Below are positions 46,808 through 56,762 of a stretch of DNA of 64,000 nt, piece by piece. Numbering within the stretch: position 1 is the stretch's first letter; every line of letters begins with the position of its first letter. A program made the translations under genes and the position numbers. The notes under the pieces are model-generated. The model was not told the DNA's origin and made no database searches. It saw only the letters and a program-made list of their open reading frames with translations. Source of the DNA: Chelativorans sp. YIM 93263 (GTDB lineage Bacteria > Pseudomonadota > Alphaproteobacteria > Rhizobiales > Rhizobiaceae); NCBI RefSeq assembly GCF_028767125.1, contig NZ_JAKCWP010000008.1, positions 62,001-126,000 on the forward strand, in the 5' to 3' direction.

Positions 46808-47200
46808 ATGTTACGCAAAACAAGACATATCGCTCCCGCCGCCGCCGGCATTGCTTTGGCGGTTTCGGCCACCGCGCTGATGGCCGGTTCCGGCTCGGCG
46901 CATTCCGACACGGCCCGCTGCGAGGTGCTGGTCACGTCCGCGGGCGGCAGCACGACGCTGGAAGGCGTGGTCCACGCCGAACGGCCGATGTCGGGCTCCT
47001 ACACCTTCCGCGTGGAGTCCTCCGGCGCTTCCGGCAGCTCCAACATCAAGCAGGGCGGTGATTTCTCCGCCAGCCCCGGCCACCCGGCGAAACTTGGCCG
47101 CGTCATGCTGGGCGGTTCCGGCTCGGTTTTCGACGCCACGCTGGAGATCGAGACACCCGGCGGCCGCCTGGAATGCACCAAGCGCGCCGGCGCGATCTGA
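46808..47200 (+). CDS. csgH: Curli assembly chaperone CsgH
   Basis: The 130-residue protein has a signal peptide (about 1-32) and a mature domain of about 98 residues with two Cys near its ends and the CsgH-type segments GSYTFRVES and SSNIKQGGDFSAS. CsgH is the alphaproteobacterial counterpart of CsgC, a periplasmic beta-sandwich that blocks premature curlin aggregation. The frame is open further upstream, but only the ATG at 46808 gives a signal peptide and has AGGAGG upstream. Lies between two curlin genes. Confidence 0.85.
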   Translation: MLRKTRHIAPAAAGIALAVSATALMAGSGSAHSDTARCEVLVTSAGGSTTLEGVVHAERPMSGSYTFRVESSGASGSSNIKQGGDFSASPGHPAKLGRVMLGGSGSVFDATLEIETPGGRLECTKRAGAI

Positions 47201-47223
47201 ACCCGCAGCTTATGGAGATGACA

Positions 47224-47616
47224 ATGATCCGCACGCTTCTTTCCGCCGCCGTTCTTTCCGCCGGCCTTATCGCCACCCCCGCCATGGCCGGCGGCTCGGT
47301 CTCGCTCAGCCTGCATCCCAGTGGCGGCGACGAGGCCCGCATCCTGCAGACCGGAATGCGTCTCTACGCGCTGTCGCAAAACATAAAGGATGGCCGCATC
47401 AAACAGAAAGGCCGCAACAACAGCGCCGGCCTCCAACAGAACGGGCGTGGCAATCTCGGCATCGTGCATCAGGAGGGCAGGGGCCACGAGGGCACCGTCA
47501 GGCAAAACGGGAACGGAAACGCCTATGGCCTTTTCCAGTTCGGCAAGAACACCTCCGCCCATGTCGAACAGAACGGCCACAACCAGTCCGGCGCGACTTT
47601 CCAGTTCGGCTGGTGA
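47224..47616 (+). CDS. Second curlin-repeat protein
   Basis: The 130-residue protein has a signal peptide ending near AMAGG, a short linker with HPSGGDEARI, and then about seven QxGxxN-type repeats (QKGRNN, QNGRGN, QEGRGH, QNGNGN, QFGKN, QNGHN, final QFGW). Fewer repeats and a different N-terminus from the first curlin suggest a nucleator (CsgB-like) role, but that is inference. The ATG at 47224 is preceded by TGGAGATGACA. No csgG, csgE or csgF export gene is in the window. Confidence 0.85.
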   Translation: MIRTLLSAAVLSAGLIATPAMAGGSVSLSLHPSGGDEARILQTGMRLYALSQNIKDGRIKQKGRNNSAGLQQNGRGNLGIVHQEGRGHEGTVRQNGNGNAYGLFQFGKNTSAHVEQNGHNQSGATFQFGW

Positions 47617-47659
47617 GACCGTGGTTCGGGTAAAAAGGGGCGGTGCCGTGCTCGCTGTT

Positions 47660-47875
47660 CTACCGCGTGCCGTCGAGCCCGGCCGTGACCAGCCACAGCG
47701 GCGCGCGTCGCCCCTGCGCCCAGCAGTATATGATCCGGTTTGCAATCCGCTCCCGGTTCACCTGGTCGGCGGGTCCGATGCCAAGCTCCCCGCAAACGGC
47801 ATCCACCGCTTCGCGAATTTCCGCCATTTCCCTGGGGTCATAGACACCAGTTCCATCCAATCCGGACGCCTGCAT
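47660..47875 (-). CDS. Small hypothetical protein
   Basis: The 71-residue frame starts at an ATG preceded by AGGAAGGAGG at ideal distance. The product is helical (REMAEIREAVDAVCGELGIG, then NRERIANRIIYCWAQGRR) and soluble. The strong ribosome-binding site is the main reason to call it. It converges with the second curlin gene. No family was recognised. Confidence 0.6.
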   Translation of the reverse strand: MQASGLDGTGVYDPREMAEIREAVDAVCGELGIGPADQVNRERIANRIIYCWAQGRRAPLWLVTAGLDGTR

Positions 47876-48197
47876 GCCCGGCCTCCTTCCTGCTGGACGA
47901 TGCTTTTCATCGGGGCTCAATTGCATCATACGCCTGCCTTGGCGTGCCAGCATCTTAACGAGCAATTATAACCATTCGATGAAGTTCCCGATTCGTCTGC
48001 CGGGAGTGTCAAACTTTATTTCATGGCCACTTCATTTGTGCACAGTTTTCTATGGCCGTCCAGCCCCCAGTTTGCGCCTGTGAGCTTGGAGAAGATGAAT
48101 CGCCACTTTCCTTTTCACCCCCCGCTGGGGCATAAGAATCCTGTCACAAATCGCGTGTAGCAGTTCGTTCCCACTTGGCCAAAAGGGGATTGATTCT
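47876..48197 (+). other. Non-coding interval upstream of sqdB
   Basis: About 320 bp with no gene seen; presumably the promoters of sqdB and of the small minus-strand gene. CTGTCACAAAT at 48141-48151 has one half of a PhoB-box-like repeat, but the second half is poor. Confidence 0.45.
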
Positions 48198-49418
<1,221 letters not shown>

Positions 49419-49425
49419 GCCGCGC

Positions 49426-50247
49426 ATGTCAGACACCCGCCACGCCTATGTGACGCTCGTCACGAACGGCGATTACGCGATGGGCGCCGTGGCGCTGGTG
49501 CGCTCGTTGAGACTCACCGGTACAGCGGCGGATATCGTGGTGCTGCATACCGGCGGGGTGGAGGCGGAGGTCCTGCGGCCTCTATCGGAGCTTGGAGCGC
49601 GCCTGGTAGAGGCCGAACTTTTGCCTACCTCCGCCGAATTCAATGAGCGCCACCAGAGGGCGAAACTGCATGCGGACGCTCCCTTTACCAAGGGCGAGAA
49701 GCCGGCCTTTCACACGCCGCTCGACAATTTCGCGAAACTGCGGCTATGGCAGCTCTCGGATTACGAGCGTGTCGTGTTCATCGACGCCGATGCGCTTGTC
49801 ATCCGCAATATCGACCGGTTGTTTTCCTATCCGGAGTTTTCCGCCGCGCCCAATGTCTATGAAAGTCTTGCCGACTTCCACCGCATGAATTCCGGCGTTT
49901 TCGTTGCCCGGCCCTCACAGAAAACCTTCGAGGACATGCTGGCGCGGCTCGACCGGCCGGATGCCTTCTGGCGGCGGACCGATCAGACGTTCCTGCAGAC
50001 GTTCTTCCCGGAGTGGCACGGCCTGCCGGTCTTCTACAACACGCTGCAATACGTCTGGTTCAACCTGCCCGGTTTATGGGACTGGAACTCGATCAAGGTC
50101 GTGCACTACCAGTATGAGAAACCCTGGCAGAAAGATCATCCCAAGACCCGGCAATTGCGGCCGCTGATCGATCTGTGGCAGGCCTACTATACAGGCGAGG
50201 GTATTCCCGACTCCGACATGCTGGAGAACCCGCCGGACTTCGCATGA
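49426..50247 (+). CDS. sqdD: GT8-like glycosyltransferase SqdD
   Basis: The 273-residue protein resembles glycogenin-type GT8 enzymes: YVTLVTNGDYAMGAVALVRSL at the start, the DxD motif DAD at 120-122 in VVFIDADALV, and NSGVFVARPS. In the sqd operon of Sinorhizobium and Rhodobacter the same position holds SqdD, proposed to move sulfoquinovose to diacylglycerol. Its stop overlaps the sqdC start as ATGA. Confidence 0.9.
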   Translation: MSDTRHAYVTLVTNGDYAMGAVALVRSLRLTGTAADIVVLHTGGVEAEVLRPLSELGARLVEAELLPTSAEFNERHQRAKLHADAPFTKGEKPAFHTPLDNFAKLRLWQLSDYERVVFIDADALVIRNIDRLFSYPEFSAAPNVYESLADFHRMNSGVFVARPSQKTFEDMLARLDRPDAFWRRTDQTFLQTFFPEWHGLPVFYNTLQYVWFNLPGLWDWNSIKVVHYQYEKPWQKDHPKTRQLRPLIDLWQAYYTGEGIPDSDMLENPPDFA

Positions 50248-51140
50248 GCAAGCCGAGAACCATTGTCTCCGGCGGCACCGGCTATGTCGGCCGCTTTATC
50301 GTCGAGGAGTTGCTTGCCGCCGGTCACGCGGTGACAGTGTTGGGTCGTAAGACGCCGCCTCCGGGCTTCTTCTCGGAGGGGGTGGGCTTTCACCCGCTCA
50401 CACTGGATCCGGAGACCGCTTCGAAAGTGCCGTTCGCCGGCGCGGATTTCCTGGTGCATGCAGCATTCGACCATGTACAGGGGAAATACCGCGGCGGGGA
50501 GGGGGATGACCCGGACGGCTTTCGCCGGCGCAATCTGGATGGCACCACTGCTCTGTTCGAGGCGGCGAAGGCGGCGGGGGTGAGGCGTTCGGTTTTCCTT
50601 TCGAGTAGAGCTGTCTATGGCCCACGCCCGCGGGGCCTAGAACTGCATGAAGATGATGAACCAAAGCCGGATACGCTCTATGGCGAGGTGAAGCTGATGG
50701 GGGAGCGGGCGCTGGAAAGGATTGCCGGAGCTGGCTTTGAGGGGGTTAACCTGCGGGTGACCGGGGTTTACGGGCCGGCGGGGCCGGGCAGGGCGCACAA
50801 GTGGGCCGAGCTTTTCGCCGACTATCTCGCCGGACGGAAGATCGCCCCTCGCGCGGCGACCGAAGTGCAGGGGGAGGACGTAGCCTCGGCGGTGCGGCTT
50901 GTTCTTGAGACTGAACTGCTGGGCGAGACCGTTTTCAATCTGTCAGACCTGATCATAGATCGACGCGATCTTCTGGCGATCGTCAAGCGTTTAACCGGCG
51001 CTGCTCATGGTCTGCCCGAAGCGGGGGACAAGAAAGCCCTCAACGTGATGAATACGGAGAGACTGCGGGGGCTGGGGTGGCAACCGGGCGGCTTGGAATT
51101 ATTCGAGAAGACGATCTCTCGTCTGTTATCCCATCCTTAA
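50244..51140 (+). CDS. sqdC: SqdC-like NAD(P)-dependent oxidoreductase
   Basis: The 298-residue Rossmann-fold protein starts RTIVSGGTGYVGRFIVEELL with a GGTGYVG nucleotide motif. The third gene of sqd operons, SqdC, is of uncertain function; its loss in Rhodobacter leads to build-up of a water-soluble sulfoquinovose derivative. The start at 50244 is fixed by the 4-bp overlap with sqdD; the frame is open 23 codons earlier inside sqdD. Confidence 0.88.
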   Translation: MSKPRTIVSGGTGYVGRFIVEELLAAGHAVTVLGRKTPPPGFFSEGVGFHPLTLDPETASKVPFAGADFLVHAAFDHVQGKYRGGEGDDPDGFRRRNLDGTTALFEAAKAAGVRRSVFLSSRAVYGPRPRGLELHEDDEPKPDTLYGEVKLMGERALERIAGAGFEGVNLRVTGVYGPAGPGRAHKWAELFADYLAGRKIAPRAATEVQGEDVASAVRLVLETELLGETVFNLSDLIIDRRDLLAIVKRLTGAAHGLPEAGDKKALNVMNTERLRGLGWQPGGLELFEKTISRLLSHP

Positions 51141-51297
51141 CAGCCAGGTGCTTCAAAGATTTTGAAAAACCCAGGTTGAGGAGATGATTTTAGTTCTTGA
51201 TCTAACTCTTAAACCGGTGCGGGATTGTCTTTCCATATTGATTCCAAATGCACGCACAGGTTGTTGAAATGCAAGTGAGTTCTGAAGGAGTCTGCAC

Positions 51298-51690
51298 ATG
51301 AGCGAAACCCATCCCGCACCCGATGGTGAACTGACGCTACGCACACCAGCCATGCCGCGCGATGCCAATGCAGCAGGCGATATCTTTGGCGGTTGGGTGA
51401 TGGCGCAGATGGATTCGGCCAGCGGCATCCGCGCGGCGGAACGTGCACGCGGGCGCGTCGTGACAGCCGGCGTCAAGGAGATGGCGTTCGAGAAGGCGGT
51501 GAAGATCGGAGACACGCTGTGCGTGTATACGCGGATCACGAAGATCGGGCGTACTTCCGTTACTCTGCAGGTCGATGCCTGGGCGCAGCGTTACCTGTCC
51601 GATGTTATGGAGAAAGTCACCAGCGCGGAGTTCGTCATGGTTGCGCTAGATCCCACCGGTCGGCCAACCCCGGTGCCGCCCGAAGCCTGA
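51298..51690 (+). CDS. Acyl-CoA thioesterase, hot-dog fold (YciA-like)
   Basis: The 130-residue protein has the acyl-CoA thioesterase signature DANAAGDIFGGWVMAQMDSA near residues 22-41, with the catalytic Asp in GDIFGGW, and the conserved FEKAVKIGDTLCVY. YciA-type enzymes hydrolyse acyl-CoAs in the cytoplasm. A GAAGGAG site precedes it. Converges with the HxlR gene with 2 bp between the stops. Confidence 0.92.
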   Translation: MSETHPAPDGELTLRTPAMPRDANAAGDIFGGWVMAQMDSASGIRAAERARGRVVTAGVKEMAFEKAVKIGDTLCVYTRITKIGRTSVTLQVDAWAQRYLSDVMEKVTSAEFVMVALDPTGRPTPVPPEA

Positions 51691-51692
51691 CA

Positions 51693-52079
51693 TCAGGACC
51701 GCTCGTCGAAGCGCGTTCGCGCCGCGTCAATTCGCTCACGATTTACGTCAACCCACTCGGCCAGCGCCTTGACCGGGCCGAGGAGCTCGCTCCCCAGGTC
51801 TGTCAGACTGTATTCGACACGCGGCGGAATGGTCGGATAGATCTTGCGGCTGACAAAACCGTCCCGCTCGAGATTGCGCAGGGTAGTGGTCAGCATTTTC
51901 TGCGAGATACCGTCGATCGCGCGACGTAGCTCGTTGAATCGCATCGTACCGTGGCCGAGAAGCTGAACCACGAGCACGGACCATTTGTCGCCGACGCGAC
52001 CCAGTATCTCGTGTATGGGCCGGCATGCGTCCTCCACTCCTGACCTCGTGTGGGTTTCCTTGAGGTGACCGGGTTTCAA
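51693..52079 (-). CDS. HxlR-type transcriptional regulator
   Basis: The 128-residue protein has the HxlR winged helix with CRPIHEILGRVGDKWSVLVVQLL, then MRFNELRRAIDGISQKMLTTTLRNLERDG and the wing TIPPRVEYSLTDLG. HxlR proteins sense electrophiles, quinones or oxidants, often through the conserved Cys near the start (here in EDACRP). The frame is open upstream, but a TTG at 52079 with AAGGAGG seven bases upstream gives the normal length. It is divergent from an FMN reductase gene with an inverted repeat between them. Confidence 0.88.
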   Translation of the reverse strand: MKPGHLKETHTRSGVEDACRPIHEILGRVGDKWSVLVVQLLGHGTMRFNELRRAIDGISQKMLTTTLRNLERDGFVSRKIYPTIPPRVEYSLTDLGSELLGPVKALAEWVDVNRERIDAARTRFDERS

Positions 52080-52122
52080 AAAAGTGCCTCCTTGTTCGCG
52101 TTCCGGTTTCCAATATATCCCC

Positions 52123-52139
52123 GGTATCTCATCGATACC
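52123..52139. promoter_or_regulatory. Inverted repeat, likely HxlR operator
   Basis: GGTATC and GATACC flank TCATC, 17 bp before the start of the FMN reductase gene and inside the 76-bp divergent region with the HxlR gene. GGTATC-type palindromes are plausible HxlR sites. Overlap with the expected promoter suggests repression. Confidence 0.5.
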
Positions 52140-52155
52140 ACAGCGAGGACACCCA

Positions 52156-52755
52156 ATGGCAGACCTGAAGATCGGCATTATAATCGGATCGACCCGTGAG
52201 GGGCGCTTTTCCGAGCAGGCGGCGGACTGGATCGAGGAACTTGCCCGGAAACGCCCTGAATTGGAGGTTGAGCGCATAGACCTGCGTGACTATCCGATGC
52301 CCTTTTTCGATGAGACGGCTTCACCGCTTTTCGCGCCGTCGAAGAATGAGCACGCACAACGCTGGCAGAAGAAGATTGCCAGTTTGGACGCGTATATCTT
52401 CACAGCCGCGGAGTACAATCACGGACCGACTGCGGTGCTGAAGAACGCACTCGACTACGCGTATGAGGAGTGGAACAACAAGCCTGCCGCTTTTGTCGGC
52501 TATGGCGGTGTCGGCGGCGCGCGTTCCGTGGAGCAGTTGCGACTGCACGCGGTCGAACTTCAGATGGCACCGATCCGCAATGCAGTGCACGTCCTGCTTC
52601 CCGATTTTATGGCCGTCAACAGCGGCGAGAAGTCTCTTGCAGAGATCCCGCACCTCAACGAAGGCGCTGGTGGAATGCTTGACCAACTCATCTGGTGGGC
52701 AAAGGCGCTGAAGAACGCGCGTCGGAAGGACGAGCGCGCTACCGAAGCCGCCTGA
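52156..52755 (+). CDS. NADPH-dependent FMN reductase
   Basis: The 199-residue flavodoxin-fold protein has the FMN phosphate loop GSTREGRFSEQAADW at residues 9-23 and the block FTAAEYNHGPTAVLKNALDY (the PExNxxxPxxLKNxxD signature). It would reduce FMN, quinones or azo compounds with NADPH. ATG at 52156 with GAGGACA upstream. It is divergent from an HxlR regulator, which probably induces it under electrophile stress. Confidence 0.9.
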   Translation: MADLKIGIIIGSTREGRFSEQAADWIEELARKRPELEVERIDLRDYPMPFFDETASPLFAPSKNEHAQRWQKKIASLDAYIFTAAEYNHGPTAVLKNALDYAYEEWNNKPAAFVGYGGVGGARSVEQLRLHAVELQMAPIRNAVHVLLPDFMAVNSGEKSLAEIPHLNEGAGGMLDQLIWWAKALKNARRKDERATEAA

Positions 52756-52861
52756 GTCACCCTCCAAAGCTCTCGGTCGCGTGTTGGTGTCTGATAGCGG
52801 ACAAAGTCTCTGCCATGCCTCGGGCATGGCAGAGCGCCGGATTTCAATACCTTGCCTTGCC

Positions 52862-53566
52862 TTACACCAAAGCATCGGCATTGATCCGCATCTCCGATTG
52901 GGTGGTCAGCCCGGCTACCAACGCGTCCACCGCATTTTCGGCTGCCTGGATCGATTGTGTTAGTCGCTCGTCGGCAAACTCGTCATACTCGATCGCGATT
53001 GATTGGACGTCCGTAATGCCGATATAGGCGAACGCAGTGCGAATGCTGGCTTCCACGTGATTTTGATCGGCAACTCTTCCGGAGGGATCGTATCCAAAGT
53101 CGCCGCGTGAGGAGAGGATGATCAGCTTCTTGTTCATTTCGCTCAGCAAAGGCCAGTACGGCTCCCCTGATCGAGCCCGATCGAACCCAAAGGTTCGGCC
53201 GACGCGAACAACGTTGTCGATGTAGGCCTTGAACTGGGCGGGAACACTGAAATTGTACATTGGGACTCCCGCCACGATGATGTCCGCGCTGATCAGTTCG
53301 TCTACCAACATGTCGCTCTCGTGGAGGACTGCTTCCATCCATAGTGTGCGATCTGTCGGAGGGGTGAACGCGGCGTGAATCCACTGAGCGCTGACAGGCG
53401 TGGGCGGATTCAGCCCGACATCACGGCATAGTACGCGGTCGTCTTGCCGGCGCTCACGCCATTTTCGCATGAAGCGCCCGCTGAGCCTTCGCGTATGGGA
53501 TCCGTAAGTCGCGACCTCCGAACCTCCCGGTCGGGCACTGGAGTCAATATGCAGAACTGTCTTCAT
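52862..53566 (-). CDS. azoR: FMN-dependent NADH azoreductase
   Basis: The 234-residue protein starts KTVLHIDSSARPGGSEV, the AzoR/AcpD FMN-binding start, and has VPMYNFSVPAQFKAYIDNVVRVGRTF and LSSRGDFGYDP, typical of the family. It reduces quinones and azo bonds. The start at 53566 fits; the frame is open 18 codons upstream but lacks homology. It is divergent from a LysR gene across a 106-bp region holding a perfect palindrome. Confidence 0.92.
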   Translation of the reverse strand: MKTVLHIDSSARPGGSEVATYGSHTRRLSGRFMRKWRERRQDDRVLCRDVGLNPPTPVSAQWIHAAFTPPTDRTLWMEAVLHESDMLVDELISADIIVAGVPMYNFSVPAQFKAYIDNVVRVGRTFGFDRARSGEPYWPLLSEMNKKLIILSSRGDFGYDPSGRVADQNHVEASIRTAFAYIGITDVQSIAIEYDEFADERLTQSIQAAENAVDALVAGLTTQSEMRINADALV

Positions 53567-53613
53567 GATTAAATATGCCTCATCTGCGTTTCTTGGATGA
53601 ACTTGTTTGACAC

Positions 53614-53629
53614 CACGCACTCATGCGTG
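53614..53629. promoter_or_regulatory. Palindrome between azoR and LysR genes
   Basis: CACGCACTCATGCGTG: 6-bp perfect arms around CTCA, with further partly matching GTTTG/CAAAC flanks. It lies midway between the divergent azoR and LysR starts and is the best candidate LysR operator. Confidence 0.5.
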
Positions 53630-53672
53630 ACAAACCCAAATTCAGCATCCAATAGATGAGTTTAATTGATCC

Positions 53673-54563
53673 ATGAGTACGCGTCGCCTTCCGCCATTAA
53701 CCAGTCTTCGCGCCTTCGAGGCGGCTGCCAGAAATCTGAGCTTCAAGAAGGCAGCGGACGAACTTGCGGTGACGCCGACTGCAATCAGTCACCAGATCAA
53801 ACTGCTTGAGGATGTGCTTGGGATACAGCTTTTCGTTCGGCACACACGCCGGATCGAACTCACCGAGGCGGGGCGGCAGATTTTTCCGGTCCTACAGGAC
53901 GGGTTTGACCGCTTTGCAGCGGCAATCGACCGGATTACGGCTGACGCAACCACCGGTGTCACAGTCACGGGAACGACAGCTTTTTGCGCGCACTGGCTCA
54001 TGCCCCGTCTGTCTGAGTTTCGCCAAGCACATCCGCATATCCAGCTTTCCGTTTGGGCAACGGAAGAGGCGATTGACCTGCACCGTAGCAACGCGACCAT
54101 AGCGATACGCTGGGGCGGAGAGTCCAGTCCGGAACATGAGGAGGTTCCGCTGTTTCCTGACCGTTTCGGGGTGGTGGCCAGTCCTTCGCTGGGAGTCAGC
54201 GACTATTCCGATCTGAGCGGAGCCACCCTGATTCACCTCGATTGGTATAGAACGGACGCAGAAACCCCGGACTGGCCGAAATGGCTCCACGCGGTGGGTG
54301 CTGCCGGTCAGCTGAATGCTGCATCCTCACTACGCTTCAAAGATGAAAGCCAAGCGCTTCATGCAGCCATTGCCGGGCAGGGCATTGCGTTGGTCAGTCT
54401 TGCCATCGCTGACCAAGCATTGAAACAAGGCTTGCTGGTCCAGTGTTTTCAAGAAACTCTTCCTGGCAGGCATTATCGCCTTTTGCGAAGCAGCAGGCGC
54501 AATCCCACGCCCGATGCTGAAGCGGTTTGGGATTGGCTGAAGAAGAGTATTGCCCATCCCTGA
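53673..54563 (+). CDS. LysR-family regulator (GcvA-like)
   Basis: The 296-residue protein has an N-terminal helix-turn-helix (LPPLTSLRAFEAAARNLSFKK, then ELAVTPTAISHQIKLLE) and a GcvA-like effector domain (ATEEAIDLHRSNATIAIRWGG). It is divergent from azoR and likely controls it. The ATG is preceded by AGATGAG rather than a clean ribosome-binding site. Confidence 0.92.
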   Translation: MSTRRLPPLTSLRAFEAAARNLSFKKAADELAVTPTAISHQIKLLEDVLGIQLFVRHTRRIELTEAGRQIFPVLQDGFDRFAAAIDRITADATTGVTVTGTTAFCAHWLMPRLSEFRQAHPHIQLSVWATEEAIDLHRSNATIAIRWGGESSPEHEEVPLFPDRFGVVASPSLGVSDYSDLSGATLIHLDWYRTDAETPDWPKWLHAVGAAGQLNAASSLRFKDESQALHAAIAGQGIALVSLAIADQALKQGLLVQCFQETLPGRHYRLLRSSRRNPTPDAEAVWDWLKKSIAHP

Positions 54564-54611
54564 CAGCGCGGTTTCAGCGGTTATCGACGGTGACCGGCAA
54601 AGTCCCGCCCG

Positions 54612-55388
54612 CTATCGGCAGGCGCGATAGCCGTTGCTGCGGTTCTTGATGTCAAAGTGGAAATGGTCCGCGTGGTCGGCGTCGTAGCCCGGCCCGAGCA
54701 CGGTCGTGAAGTAGCGGCAGCCGTTCGAACGCACCTTGTTGAGCAGACTCTTCTGGCGGAAGGCGAAGAAGCCCGGCCGGCGAACGTCGATCTCGCGTCC
54801 GTTGTTCAGCTTGATCGCCATGATGTCCAGCGCGTTGCCCTTCGCGTGTTCCGAGGCAACGCCGGTGCCGCGGATACGCCTGCAGGAATAGCTGGAGCCT
54901 TGGCGGATCGTGTTGATTCCGGAAAGATACCGCGTACGCGCGGTGGGTGCGAGTTCGTTCTTCGTCCAACTCGCGAAGGAAAGCGCCATCTGGCAGGTCA
55001 GGGTGGCTGCCGGTTGCACGCGAATGCCGCCGGACAGGCCGCTCACCTGGATCGGGTGATCGATGCGGCAGGCGCCGCCGTCGTTGATCGGTGCAAGGTC
55101 GCGGAATTCTACCCCGATCCGCTTGAGCTGTTTGCGGCAGGAAACCTCATGTGCCGGCATGACCGCGGAAGAATCGCGCGGCGACACGGCCCGCGGCGGG
55201 GCGGTCATCATGGGGTTGGAGGGGACGAGGTTCTGAAAGCCTACGGTTGAGACGGCCGAGGTTGTCGTGCCGACATCCACCTCCGGCCGCAAGACGGAAT
55301 CCACGGTGCAGGCCGAGATCGCGCCCAGTGCTGCAATCGCAATGCCCACTTGTTTCCATTTACGCGCTAAAAGAGGTCTGGTGTCCAC
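54612..55388 (-). CDS. Extensin-like C-terminal domain lipoprotein
   Basis: The 258-residue protein begins at a GTG, has a signal with AISAC (lipobox-like, Cys27), a linker rich in Pro and Ser, and an extensin-like domain from about residue 80: CRIDHPIQVSGLSGGI, AHEVSCRKQLKRIGVEFRDL, then SCRRIRGTGVASEHAKGNALD and the ending DHADHFHFDIKNR. The Ser-Glu-His and Asp/His residues near the end resemble M15-type peptidases acting on peptidoglycan. It is likely periplasmic and acts on the cell wall; activity is unproven. Confidence 0.88.
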   Translation of the reverse strand: MDTRPLLARKWKQVGIAIAALGAISACTVDSVLRPEVDVGTTTSAVSTVGFQNLVPSNPMMTAPPRAVSPRDSSAVMPAHEVSCRKQLKRIGVEFRDLAPINDGGACRIDHPIQVSGLSGGIRVQPAATLTCQMALSFASWTKNELAPTARTRYLSGINTIRQGSSYSCRRIRGTGVASEHAKGNALDIMAIKLNNGREIDVRRPGFFAFRQKSLLNKVRSNGCRYFTTVLGPGYDADHADHFHFDIKNRSNGYRACR

Positions 55389-55500
55389 GTCAGGCTCCCC
55401 GTCACGGGAGGGACACTAGCGGGCAATGGTAAATGAAAGCTCAGCGCATCTCTTTACATCTACGGCGAAAATGGGGCGGACAGGCTGGCTACCGGGGTGT

Positions 55501-56394
55501 CTATGCTCTTTCGGGCGTGCGCTGGCGACGCAGGGCAGGGACCACTTCAACGAGCAGGATGGCCATGAATATCAGCCCGCATCCGGCCAGTCCGGTCGGC
55601 GGCAGGCGCTCTCCAAGGAAGATCGCGCCGAAAATGGCCGCGAAGACCGCTTCGGTCGAGAGAAAGATGGCTGCCTGAGAGGCGGTGGTATAGCGCTGCC
55701 CGATGACCTGAAGTGTAAAGGCGATGCCGCCGGAGAATATGCCGGCATAAAGGATTTCCGGCAGGGCGGCCCTGATCGCCGTGAGATCGATCGGCTCCAG
55801 CATGAAAGCGATGGCAAGGCCCGCGACCGCCGTCACGGAGAACTGAGCGACGGCCAGTGTTATGGGCCGACCGGAATGTCCGACGGCGCGGGCTATATAG
55901 ATAACCTGAAGGGCCCAGAAGCCGGCACATAGTATGGTGAGCCAATCACCCGCGCGCAGGGCCATCGCGTTGCCACCGGAAAGCAACCAGATGCCGGCAA
56001 GCGCGCTCGCCGCAGCCGGCCACACCACCCGGTGTGGCCATTGGCGGAAAAGCAGGACGCCGAGAAACGGCACCATGACCACATAAAGCCCGGTGAGGAA
56101 ACCGGCGTTCGACACGGTGGTCGTGAGCAGACCCACCTGCTGGGAAGCCATACCGCCAAAAAGAAGCAGGCCGATGATGGCGAAGGAACGCCAGTCCTCC
56201 GGTCGGAGGCCGTGTTCCGCGTGGCGGCTTTCACGCAGGGCGAAGGGCAGCATGGAAAGACTGGCAATCGCAAAGCGCAGGCCGATGAAGAGGAACGGAC
56301 CGATCGCCGACATGGCCGTGGACTGGGCGACGAAACCCATGCCCCACATGGCGCCGGAAAGGAGCAGTAGACTGTTTGCCTGGCGACGGGTCAT
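55501..56394 (-). CDS. DMT-family (EamA) transporter
   Basis: A 297-residue membrane protein with about ten hydrophobic helices in two EamA repeats. The first repeat has LLLSGAMWGMGFVAQSTAM, and the second has PEILYAGIFSGGIAFTLQVIG and LSTEAVFAAIFGAIFLGERL, the usual EamA helix-9 pattern. Such transporters move metabolites or amino acids; substrate is not predictable. It stands alone. Confidence 0.92.
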   Translation of the reverse strand: MTRRQANSLLLLSGAMWGMGFVAQSTAMSAIGPFLFIGLRFAIASLSMLPFALRESRHAEHGLRPEDWRSFAIIGLLLFGGMASQQVGLLTTTVSNAGFLTGLYVVMVPFLGVLLFRQWPHRVVWPAAASALAGIWLLSGGNAMALRAGDWLTILCAGFWALQVIYIARAVGHSGRPITLAVAQFSVTAVAGLAIAFMLEPIDLTAIRAALPEILYAGIFSGGIAFTLQVIGQRYTTASQAAIFLSTEAVFAAIFGAIFLGERLPPTGLAGCGLIFMAILLVEVVPALRRQRTPERA

Positions 56395-56762
56395 CGAGAG
56401 TTGCCTGAGTCACGCAAGCCGGCTTCTTAGCAGTCGCGGCTGCCGGCACAAGGTGCGCAATTTGGCCAAATGGGCAGCAAGGGTTGTACCAGCGTGACGG
56501 ATGACAGCATCCGGCATCTCCTGCCGCGCACCGTGAGCACGCGCCTCGGATGATCCACGAGGAAGATTGCTTGTGTTGCTCGAGACGTCGCTAAATGTGA
56601 GGGGAACGGTAAAATTTTACGTGAAAAAGCCGCGATTACTGCTATATTTCGCGTGAGTCAGATGAAGCGGTTCCGTTGGCCACGGCTGCCGGACCGTTTC
56701 TTTTTGTGTGCCGCACGCGGTGTTCCGCCGTGCGGTGAACTAGCCCAGGAAGGTAGTTTGGA
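56395..56762 (+). other. Non-coding interval upstream of greA
   Basis: About 370 bp with no gene. Around 56600-56650 the sequence is AT-richer (GTAAAATTTTACGTGAAAA, then CTGCTATATTTCGCG) and probably carries the greA promoter; GTAAAATTTTAC is a perfect 12-bp palindrome. Confidence 0.5.

Noticed and set aside
48141-48161. PhoB box upstream of sqdB
   Set aside because: Only one half-site (CTGTCAC) fits; the second 7-mer is poor, so not called as a site.
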